In this document: piece after piece, positions 7,099 through 13,057 of the stretch | Numbering within the stretch: position 1 is the stretch's first letter | Layout of the letters: each line of letters begins with the position of its first letter | NCBI GenBank assembly: GCA_002067555.1 | Contig: MVQQ01000145.1 | Location: forward strand, 1 to 13,552 | From: Syntrophorhabdus sp. PtaB.Bin184 | GTDB taxonomy: Bacteria; Desulfobacterota; Syntrophorhabdia; Syntrophorhabdales; Syntrophorhabdaceae | DNA: 13,552 nt | Reading direction: 5' to 3' | Notes under the pieces: model-generated | Seen by the model: the letters and a program-made list of their open reading frames with translations, nothing else | The model's database searches: none | Told to the model about the DNA's origin: nothing | Translations under genes and position numbers: made by a program

Positions 7099-7560
7099 TT
7101 ACAGCTTTCCATCCTCTTCCACGATGCTCTCATACAGGGAATGGGCATCGGCAAGCTTGAGCAGTCTTTTTCTAAAGGAGGGGTCGCGGAGAATTTTCGA
7201 TATCCGCGACAGGACCTTCAGGTGGAGGCTTGCCGAGTCCTCAGGGGCGAGGACGAGAAAGAAGATGTGCACCGGCTGCCCGTCGACGGCATCGAAATCG
7301 ACACCCTGACGTGACCGCCCGAACACGACGAGGATATCGCCGGAGCCCTTCATCTTGCCGTGGGGGATGGCCACACCGTCGCCTATACCCGTGCTGCCCA
7401 GGGCTTCCCGCTCCATGATGATCCTGACGACAGGCTCAACGTCCTTTATGAGACCCGCGGCCTTCAGTTGTCCGGCAAGCTCGGAGAGTATCTCCTCCTT
7501 GGTGGTGCCCCTGATATCGGAGACGACCGAAGACTCTTTCAGTATGTCGGTAAGCCTCAC
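7099..7560 (-). CDS. ptsN: PTS IIA-like nitrogen regulatory protein (EIIA-Ntr)
   Basis: This 153-residue EIIA domain of the fructose/mannitol superfamily carries its phosphorylatable histidine at residue 67 in DGVAIPHGKM, preceded by the usual EREALGSTGIG segment (50-60). EIIA-Ntr does not transport sugar; by its phosphorylation state it regulates targets such as potassium handling and nitrogen or stress pathways in other proteobacteria. The start is a GTG whose last two bases lie in the TGA stop of hpf (GTGA junction), so translation is coupled to hpf. The position next to rpoN and hpf is the classical one for ptsN. Whether HPr in this genome phosphorylates it is inferred from the nearby ptsH/ptsI; no EI-Ntr (ptsP) is in the window. 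Confidence 0.95.
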   Translation of the reverse strand: MRLTDILKESSVVSDIRGTTKEEILSELAGQLKAAGLIKDVEPVVRIIMEREALGSTGIGDGVAIPHGKMKGSGDILVVFGRSRQGVDFDAVDGQPVHIFFLVLAPEDSASLHLKVLSRISKILRDPSFRKRLLKLADAHSLYESIVEEDGKL

Positions 7561-8081
7561 GGTCCCTTCCCTGCCGTTTCTATGAGGCTGAACTTACCAT
7601 CCTTGCGTTTGTAAACGATGCAGACATTGTCGCGTTCTCTTTCGCGAAAGACCATGAACATGTCTCCCGAGGCTGTAAGCTGCATCACGGCCTCCTCGGG
7701 GTCCATGGGCTTGGCGTCCACGGTCCTCGATACGATGATGGCCGGTTCCTCGCCCGCAGGCTGGAGGGTGGTGCGTTTCAACTTGCTCTCGCGGTATTCC
7801 TTCATTTTGTCACGGTACTTTGTCAGCCTCCGTTCAAGCTTGTCGAGTATTCTGTCGATTGCCGCATAGATATCATCCATAACCTCATGGGCATTGATGA
7901 CGACCCCGTTTATGGTGAACATGACATCGATACGCTGGCGATATTTCCGCTCGAGAGAGATGACCACGTGGATGTCGAGAGGAGTCTCCACGTACTTTTG
8001 CAGACGTGAGAGCTTGTCTTCGACATACCGCCTTACATCTTCGCTGGTATCAATGTGCCTGAAGCTGGTTGTGATATCCAT
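7557..8081 (-). CDS. hpf: Ribosome hibernation promoting factor, long form
   Basis: HPF binds the small ribosomal subunit in slow-growing cells and blocks translation; long forms also pair two 70S ribosomes into a 100S particle through their C-terminal domain. The 174-residue product has the N-terminal ribosome-binding fold (1-95, beginning MDITTSFRHID), a linker of about 18 residues, and the dimerising C-terminal domain (114-168) including AKPMDPEEAVMQL and FMVFRERERDNVCIVYKRKDG. The length and second domain identify the long form rather than the short E. coli Hpf. The ATG at 8081 has GGAGG five to six bases upstream and matches the family start; an in-frame ATG 48 bases upstream would begin upstream of the predicted transcription start and is rejected. 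It is the first gene after the largest intergenic gap and overlaps ptsN by 4 bp. Confidence 0.96.
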   Translation of the reverse strand: MDITTSFRHIDTSEDVRRYVEDKLSRLQKYVETPLDIHVVISLERKYRQRIDVMFTINGVVINAHEVMDDIYAAIDRILDKLERRLTKYRDKMKEYRESKLKRTTLQPAGEEPAIIVSRTVDAKPMDPEEAVMQLTASGDMFMVFRERERDNVCIVYKRKDGKFSLIETAGKGP

Positions 8082-8104
8082 AGTGCCTCCGCTTACAAAA
8101 ATAA

Positions 8105-8122
8105 GGTTGGCGTGCACCAACC
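8105..8122. repeat. Near-perfect 18-bp palindrome in the hpf leader
   Basis: GGTTGGCGTGCACCAACC is an inverted repeat with 6-bp outer arms (GGTTGG/CCAACC) and a symmetric core apart from one mismatched pair. It lies 23 bp upstream of the hpf ATG and only a few bases downstream of the predicted transcription start. It could be a protein operator placed to block transcription or a 5' stem-loop that affects mRNA stability or translation. There is no U-run after it on the hpf strand, so it does not look like an intrinsic terminator. Confidence 0.55.
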
Positions 8123-8132
8123 CTGGCACTTA

Positions 8133-8161
8133 TTAATAACAGATATGCCGGATGGTGTCAA
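8133..8161 (-). promoter_or_regulatory. Sigma-70-type promoter driving hpf and downstream genes
   Basis: On the minus strand an exact -35 element TTGACA (8156-8161) is followed by a 17-bp spacer and a -10 element TATTAA (8133-8138, four of six consensus bases). The spacing is ideal and it lies in the only sizeable intergenic region, between rpoN and hpf. The predicted start is near 8127-8124, about 45 bases before the hpf ATG. It would let hpf, ptsN, hprK, rapZ and the PTS genes be transcribed separately from the LPS/rpoN genes upstream. This is a match by eye, not tested. Confidence 0.6.
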
Positions 8162-8244
8162 TCCAGTTCCCCGAAAGCATTAGGTTAATCGATAAGGAGC
8201 GCATTGGCTCCGCCGAGGCCTCCCCGTATCCGGAATCTGTTCCT

Positions 8245-9615
8245 TTAATCGATCACCGTCCTTTCCCGCGAAGACCGTATATTCAGTATCTCCCTGTATT
8301 TCGCGACCGTGCGGCGCGCTATGTTGATGTCGTGGCGCGATTTCAGAATGTGGGTTATCTCGTCATCGGTCAGCGGCTTCTTCTTGTCCTCTTTCTTGAC
8401 GAGTTCTGCTATCAGGTCCATGACGACGTTCGTCGAAAGGGGGTCCCCCTCCCCCTTGTTGATGCTTGTCGGGAAGAAGAACTTCATCTCGTACACGCCG
8501 TGGGGTGTGCTCATGTACTTGCTCGTCGTTATGCGGCTTACCGTCGATTCGTGGACGCCCACGTCCTGGGCGACGTCCTTGAGGATAAGGGGCCTCAAGC
8601 TCCTCAGGCCGTTCTCGAAGAAATCGCGCTGGAAGTTCACGATGCTCTGGGCGACGAGAAAGAGCGTTCTTTGCCTCTGCTTTATACTCTTGATGAACCA
8701 CTCCGCCTGTTTCATCTTGTTCTTTATATATCTCTTTGTCTCGCCGCTCACCTTCCTGTCCGTGGCGAGTTCCAGGTAGTAACGGCTCATCCTGAGCTCC
8801 GGGATGTCGTCATTGTTGAGGGCAATGTCGAACCCCTCCTCGCCTTTTACAACGTAAACATCGGGGACGACGTAGGATATGAACTCGTCGCTGAAGTTCC
8901 TTCCCGGTTTGGGGTCGAAGGACTTGATCTTCTCGAAGACCTCCTTGATCCTCTCTATGGGGAAACCGGTGGCCTTCGCTATACCTTTGAGATTGTTGTG
9001 CTGGAAAAGGTCGAAGTGAAGGGCAACAACGTTCTCGAAGACCGGGTCCTTCTCCCCCAAGGCCTCGTACTGGATGAGGATGCATTCCTTGAGGTCCCGG
9101 GCTCCCACCCCGGCCGGCTCCAGCCTCTGAACCTTCCTGAGGACCGGCTCGAGGACCTCGACGGAAAAGCCGGAATCCCGCGATATCTCCTCGAGGCTGC
9201 AGATGAGGTATCCGTTGTCGTCGATGTTCTCGATGATCCATTCCGCCACCACCCGCTCCCGGGGGCTGAAGTCCGAAAGACCGATCTGCCACCTGAGGTG
9301 GTCCCTGAGGTTGTACGTCTTCCTGACCATGTTCTCGTAGTCGGGCGCCTCCTTTTCCTCGGAGGGAAAGAAGTCCTCCGAGGGCGAGTATCGTTCCAGG
9401 AGTTCCTCCATTTCCCTTTTTTCCTCCTGGCTCTCCTTTTCCTCGACGTCCTCGCGCGGCTCCTCCTCGGTGATCTCGAGGATGGGATTCTCCTTCATCT
9501 CCAGCTCGATGGCCTCGACAAGCTCCAGCTTGGAGAGCTGCAGGAGGCGGATGGCCTGCTGAAGCTGCTGGGTCAGGACGGGGGAAAGCTTTTGTGTCTG
9601 TTTAAGCTCCAACAT
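8245..9615 (-). CDS. rpoN: RNA polymerase sigma-54 factor
   Basis: Sigma-54 directs RNA polymerase to -24/-12 promoters and needs an ATP-driven enhancer-binding activator to open DNA. The protein has 456 residues from the ATG at 9615: the glutamine/leucine-rich activator-interacting region I (1-48, with TQQLQQAIRLLQLSKLEL), a strongly acidic region II (about 49-95), the core-binding domain (about 100-300), a helix-turn-helix (about 345-365, LKDVAQDVGVHESTVSRIT) and the RpoN box ARRTVAKYRE (433-442) that reads the -24 element. The open frame continues 46 codons further upstream into lptB, but that extension is basic and unlike any sigma-54, so the internal ATG, with GAGGA 11 bases upstream, is chosen. 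It overlaps lptB by 14 bp. Length is slightly under the common 470-480 because region II is short. Confidence 0.97.
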   Translation of the reverse strand: MLELKQTQKLSPVLTQQLQQAIRLLQLSKLELVEAIELEMKENPILEITEEEPREDVEEKESQEEKREMEELLERYSPSEDFFPSEEKEAPDYENMVRKTYNLRDHLRWQIGLSDFSPRERVVAEWIIENIDDNGYLICSLEEISRDSGFSVEVLEPVLRKVQRLEPAGVGARDLKECILIQYEALGEKDPVFENVVALHFDLFQHNNLKGIAKATGFPIERIKEVFEKIKSFDPKPGRNFSDEFISYVVPDVYVVKGEEGFDIALNNDDIPELRMSRYYLELATDRKVSGETKRYIKNKMKQAEWFIKSIKQRQRTLFLVAQSIVNFQRDFFENGLRSLRPLILKDVAQDVGVHESTVSRITTSKYMSTPHGVYEMKFFFPTSINKGEGDPLSTNVVMDLIAELVKKEDKKKPLTDDEITHILKSRHDINIARRTVAKYREILNIRSSRERTVID

Positions 9616-10339
9616 CGATGTTGAATTCCTCACCAAGGTACACTTCGCGAACGATCCGGTCCTGGGCCACGCTCTCCGGCGTGCCCTCGAGGAGGACCTT
9701 GCCCGCGTTGACGACGTATGCCCTGTCGCATATGGGGAGCGATTCCCGGACATTGTGGTCCGACAGCAGTATGCCGATGCCCCTTTGCTTGAGGCCGAAG
9801 ATTATCTTTTTCAGGTCCGAGACGGATATGGGATCTATGCCGGAGAAGGGTTCGTCGAGGAGCATGAAGTGCGGTGACGTCATGAGCGCCCGCGCTATCT
9901 CGAGGCGCCTTCTCTCCCCGCCCGAGAGTGAATCGGCACTGTTGTTCGCGAGGTGCTCCAGCTTGAAGGACTCGAGTATCTCTATGACGCGGTGGTTTAT
10001 CAGATCCCCCTCCACACCGAGAAACTCGAGGATCGCCTTGAGATTGTCCCTGACGGTCATCTTCTTGAAGACCGAAGGTTCTTGGGGAAGGTAGGTTATA
10101 CCCTTGCGGGCCCTCATGAACATGGGCAGGTCGGTGATGTCCTCCCCGTCGAGAAGGATCTTGCCGCCGTTGGGCTTTATAAAGCCGATGATCATGTAGA
10201 AGGATGTCGTCTTCCCGGCTCCGTTGGGGCCGAAGAGCCCCACGATCTCGCCGGTCTCCATGTACATGCTGATGCCGTCGACGACCTTTCGCGCGTTGTA
10301 TGTCTTCAGGAGACCCTGCGCGGACAAAGTGGCTTTCAT
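9602..10339 (-). CDS. lptB: LPS export ABC transporter ATP-binding protein LptB
   Basis: LptB is the cytoplasmic ATPase of LptB2FGC, which pulls lipopolysaccharide out of the inner membrane and drives it along the Lpt bridge. The 245-residue protein has the Walker A loop GPNGAGKTT (about 38-46), the Q-loop in TYLPQEPSVF, the ABC signature LSGGERRRLEIARAL, the Walker B FMLLDEPFSGIDP and the H-loop in LLSDHNVRE, all in normal order. The SDHNVRE and LPQE segments are typical of LptB among ABC ATPases. It starts 5 bp after the LptC-LptA fusion gene and overlaps rpoN by 14 bp, the classical lpt-rpoN arrangement. Its permease partners LptF and LptG are not encoded here. Confidence 0.96.
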   Translation of the reverse strand: MKATLSAQGLLKTYNARKVVDGISMYMETGEIVGLFGPNGAGKTTSFYMIIGFIKPNGGKILLDGEDITDLPMFMRARKGITYLPQEPSVFKKMTVRDNLKAILEFLGVEGDLINHRVIEILESFKLEHLANNSADSLSGGERRRLEIARALMTSPHFMLLDEPFSGIDPISVSDLKKIIFGLKQRGIGILLSDHNVRESLPICDRAYVVNAGKVLLEGTPESVAQDRIVREVYLGEEFNIDVGA

Positions 10340-10344
10340 TCCCG

Positions 10345-11262
10345 CTACTTTCCCCTCTCCATCCTTATCTTCGGCCTCTCGACGGACAATTTGCCGTCGT
10401 TCGTCGTGTAAATCACACGCTCCCCTTTCATTTCCACGTTGTCCTTGAATACCCTCGGAGATTGGGTGAACACTATCCTGCCTTCCTTAAAATGATATAC
10501 TGCCTTTTCGCTTTTCGCAACAGTGCCCCGCGATATGACGCGGACATTGCCATCAGCCTCGATGCGATCCACCTCGTTGTCGATGCTGTATATGTGGACG
10601 AGGTCGCATACCATGTTGAGGTCCTCTCCCTTGAGGATGACCTTTCCCTCGAGGACGTAGGTGGCCTTCTGAAAGTAGTAGAGGAGAGTATCCGACTGAA
10701 AGTGGTATTTCGACTTTTCCGTCGCAATGATCCCGCCCACATCTGACAGGAGCCTCAGCGTCTCCTCGTTGGTGTTGGCGAGAAGTCCGGTGCCGCGCAT
10801 ATCGATCTTCTCTCCCTTGATGTCCACCACGTCCTTTGTGGCCGTGATGCCATTCTTGAAATCGAAATCCATGTAGGGGCTCTTCAGGGTGTATTCGCCC
10901 TTGTAGAAGACCTCAACGTTGTCGACCTTACCCGACTCGTTCTCGGTGTCCATGGAGCCTTTCGTACCGGTGAACTCTATGGAGACGTCCGGCTTCGGCT
11001 TGTACAGTCCTTTCAGGTCTTCGAGCTCGATGATCGGCTTGTCTATGTACTTGCGGGCGACCTTTGCCGTGAGCTCCCAGTCCACGACACCGCGGCGCTC
11101 TCCCGTGTACTTAACGTTTTTGAAGACGATCGCCTTGTTGCTGTCCTGCGTTACGGGGACCGGCTGTCTTTCAGGCTTGCTGATGAAATAGTAGAGTGCA
11201 AGCACGAGGCTTGCCGCGATGAAGCCGAAAGAGATGAAGATGATGATCTTCCTGTTGCTCAT
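10345..11262 (-). CDS. LptC-LptA fusion: membrane-anchored LPS transport bridge protein
   Basis: The 305-residue protein begins with a short basic segment and one membrane helix (about 5-27, IIIFISFGFIAASLVLALYY), followed by an LptC-like periplasmic domain (about 45-180: VFKNVKYTGERRGVVDWELTA, then IEFTGTKGSMD and LKSPYMDFDFKNG). A second OstA/LptA-like beta-jellyroll follows without a break (about 185-300: YHFQSDTLLYYFQ, YVLEGKVILKGEDL, IEADGNVRVISRGTVAKSEKAVYH, DNVEMKGERVIY). LptC is normally about 190 residues and LptA is a separate secreted protein with its own signal peptide; here neither a stop nor a signal peptide separates them. It should sit in the inner membrane and carry LPS from LptB2FG toward the outer membrane. 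Its place between kdsD and lptB is where lptC and lptA usually stand. The ATG has GAGG just upstream. Domain assignment is by motif reading, not by a profile search. Confidence 0.85.
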   Translation of the reverse strand: MSNRKIIIFISFGFIAASLVLALYYFISKPERQPVPVTQDSNKAIVFKNVKYTGERRGVVDWELTAKVARKYIDKPIIELEDLKGLYKPKPDVSIEFTGTKGSMDTENESGKVDNVEVFYKGEYTLKSPYMDFDFKNGITATKDVVDIKGEKIDMRGTGLLANTNEETLRLLSDVGGIIATEKSKYHFQSDTLLYYFQKATYVLEGKVILKGEDLNMVCDLVHIYSIDNEVDRIEADGNVRVISRGTVAKSEKAVYHFKEGRIVFTQSPRVFKDNVEMKGERVIYTTNDGKLSVERPKIRMERGK

Positions 11263-11279
11263 GTATCCTCATGTGCCAT

Positions 11280-12248
11280 TCACACCACCTTGGCCCTCAA
11301 GAGGTCGTGTATATGTATGATGCCCACGGGCCGGGCGTCTCCTTCGTCGTCGACGACGAAGAGGGAGGTGATCGAGAATTCCTCCATCTTCTTGAGGGCG
11401 TAGGCGGCAAGGGCGTCCCTTCGGACGACCTTGGGCCTTGCGGTCATCACGTCGCCCGCAGTCTTTGCCAGGAGAGAATCGTCATACCTTTCGATGGCGC
11501 GCCGGAGGTCTCCGTCGGTTATGATCCCCGCGAGACGACCCTTTCCATCGTAGACCCCGGTGACGCCGAGCCTCTTCGACGTTATCTCCAGGATGGCGTC
11601 CTTCATGGACGTCTCCAGGGAGACGCCCGGGAGGGTCTCACCGGTGTGCATGAGGTCTTCCACCCTGAGAAAGAGCCTTCTGCCCAGGGAGCCTCCGGGG
11701 TGGAGAGAGGCGAAGTCCTCCACCTTGAAGGCGCGCCTTTCCATAACGGCGATGGCGAGGGCGTCGCCAAGCGCCAGCGTGGCCGTTGTGCTCGATGTGG
11801 GCACCACCTTGTAGGGACAGGCCTCCTCCACGTTCACGACGAGGGCCACATCGCTGAGCCGGGCGATGGTGGACGCGCCATCTCCCGATATGGCGACGAG
11901 CGGGATGTCGAGGCGCTTCACCCAGGGCACGATCCTGATCACCTCTTCCGTCTCCCCGCTGTTGCTGACGACGATGAGTGCATCGCCGCGCTGGAGCATC
12001 CCCAGGTCGCCGTGGAAGGAATCGGCGGGGTGGACGAAAAGTGCCGGTGTACCCGTGCTCGACAGCGTGGCGGCGATCTTCCGGCAGACGAGCCCCGACT
12101 TCCCCATGCCCGTCAGGACGACCCTGCCCACGCAGCCGAATATGATCTCCGCCGCCCTGGCGAAGGAGTCGTCGAGCCCCTCCATCACCTTCAGGATGGC
12201 CTCGGCCTCCTTCTTCAGGACGTCTTTTCCCGTCGTTACGTGGTCCAC
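11280..12248 (-). CDS. kdsD: D-arabinose-5-phosphate isomerase (KpsF/GutQ family)
   Basis: KdsD converts ribulose-5-phosphate to arabinose-5-phosphate, the first committed precursor of KDO. The 322-residue protein has a sugar isomerase (SIS) domain (about 40-170) with TGMGKSGLVCRKIAATLSS, the HPADSFHGDLGM motif containing an active-site His, the VVSNSGETEE phosphate loop and TSSTTATLALGDALA, the HPGGSLGR hinge (183-190), then two CBS domains (about 198-255 and 265-320). The start is a GTG with AGGAGG four bases upstream, inside the end of kdsA (13-bp overlap), implying coupled translation. The stop is followed after 17 bp by the LptC-LptA gene; no kdsC phosphatase gene intervenes. Confidence 0.95.
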   Translation of the reverse strand: MDHVTTGKDVLKKEAEAILKVMEGLDDSFARAAEIIFGCVGRVVLTGMGKSGLVCRKIAATLSSTGTPALFVHPADSFHGDLGMLQRGDALIVVSNSGETEEVIRIVPWVKRLDIPLVAISGDGASTIARLSDVALVVNVEEACPYKVVPTSSTTATLALGDALAIAVMERRAFKVEDFASLHPGGSLGRRLFLRVEDLMHTGETLPGVSLETSMKDAILEITSKRLGVTGVYDGKGRLAGIITDGDLRRAIERYDDSLLAKTAGDVMTARPKVVRRDALAAYALKKMEEFSITSLFVVDDEGDARPVGIIHIHDLLRAKVV

Positions 12249-13057
12249 AGGGCCTCCTCTATCCTCTTAAGGGTCCGAAGGACGCCTTCGAGGTCGTCAA
12301 GGGGAAGGGAATTGTCCCCGTCGCAGAGGGCCCGCTTCGGATCGGGATGGACCTCCATGAACACGCCCTCAACGCCGACGGCCACAGCGGCCCGGGCGAG
12401 GGGAACGATAAAGCGGGCCTCCCCGCCGGAGCGGTCCGTCATCGCCGAGGGCTGCTGGACGCTGTGCGTGGCATCGAAGACCACGGGATACCCGAAGTCC
12501 CGCATGATGGGTATGGCCCGGAAATCGTTGACGAGGGTATGGTAGCCGAAGGATGTGCCCCGCTCGGTGACCATTATGTTCCTGTTCCCCGTCGATTCCA
12601 CCTTCCTGATGGCGTGGGCCATGTCGCCGGGGGAAAGGAACTGACCTTTCTTGATGTTGACGGTCCTGCCCGTCCTGCCGCAGGCCGTGAGTATGTCCGT
12701 CTGCCGGGACAGGAGCGCCGGCACCTGGAGGACATCGGCGACCTCGGCCGCCACCGCGGCCTCAGCCGCAGAGTGGACATCGGTGAGAACGGGGACGCCC
12801 ACTTCCCCCTTCACGTCCCGGAGGATGGCAAGCCCCTCATCGAGCCCCGGTCCCCTGAAGCCCGATATGGATGTCCTGTTCGCCTTGTCGTAGGAGGACT
12901 TGAAGATGAAAGGCACGCCGAGCCCGGCCGTTATGCGCGCGATGCTCTCGGCCGTCCTCAGGGATATGTCCCTGCCCTCGATGACACAGGGGCCTCCTAT
13001 GAAGACGAAAGGCCTTCGGCCGACGGTGACATTGCCTATAGCTATTTCTTTTTGCAC
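12236..13057 (-). CDS. kdsA: 3-deoxy-D-manno-octulosonate-8-phosphate synthase
   Basis: KdsA condenses phosphoenolpyruvate with arabinose-5-phosphate to form KDO-8-phosphate for the LPS inner core. The 273-residue protein shows the family motifs FIFKSSYDKANRTS, GFRGPGLDEGL, LTDVHS, the GQFLSPGDM loop, TERGTSFGYHTLV and EVHPDP. It has Cys24 in GGPCVIE where the metal-free E. coli enzyme has Asn, together with the His of FDATHS, the Glu of FMEVHPDP and the Asp of CDGDNSLPL. These are the ligand positions of the metal-dependent class (as in Aquifex), so a metal-dependent enzyme is predicted. The start is a GTG preceded by AGGA at nine bases and overlaps the end of pyrG by 16 bp. It provides the product of the KdsD reaction's next step and overlaps kdsD. 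Confidence 0.97.
   Translation of the reverse strand: MQKEIAIGNVTVGRRPFVFIGGPCVIEGRDISLRTAESIARITAGLGVPFIFKSSYDKANRTSISGFRGPGLDEGLAILRDVKGEVGVPVLTDVHSAAEAAVAAEVADVLQVPALLSRQTDILTACGRTGRTVNIKKGQFLSPGDMAHAIRKVESTGNRNIMVTERGTSFGYHTLVNDFRAIPIMRDFGYPVVFDATHSVQQPSAMTDRSGGEARFIVPLARAAVAVGVEGVFMEVHPDPKRALCDGDNSLPLDDLEGVLRTLKRIEEALWTT

Noticed and set aside
8082..8129. Longer start for hpf at 8129
   Set aside because: It would start at or upstream of the predicted transcription start and lacks a good ribosome site, while the ATG at 8081 has GGAGG and the family's first residues.
8124..8145. Possible sigma-54 promoter (TGGCAC) on the plus strand between rpoN and hpf
   Set aside because: The -24 half is present, but the -12 GC element is missing at the required spacing and it points toward rpoN's antisense strand.
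8196..8211. Hairpin GGAGC/GCTCC after rpoN as an intrinsic terminator
   Set aside because: The stem is only 5 bp and is followed by TTATCGATT rather than a clear U-run; too weak to call.
8185..8253. Nine-base repeat TTAATCGAT occurring twice (8185-8193 and 8245-8253)
   Set aside because: It is short, one copy includes the rpoN stop codon, and nothing else supports a functional site.
8152..9624. Long plus-strand open frame of 490 codons opposite rpoN
   Set aside because: It is an antisense shadow of rpoN caused by GC-rich codon use; the translation has no recognisable domain and the minus frame has every sigma-54 motif.
9616..9753. Upstream extension of the rpoN frame by 46 codons
   Set aside because: It lies within lptB, is rich in Arg and Ser, and does not resemble sigma-54; region I begins exactly at the ATG at 9615.
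11271..12545. Plus-strand open frame of 424 codons opposite kdsD and kdsA
   Set aside because: An antisense shadow; the composition is rich in Gly, Arg, Asp and His without a domain.
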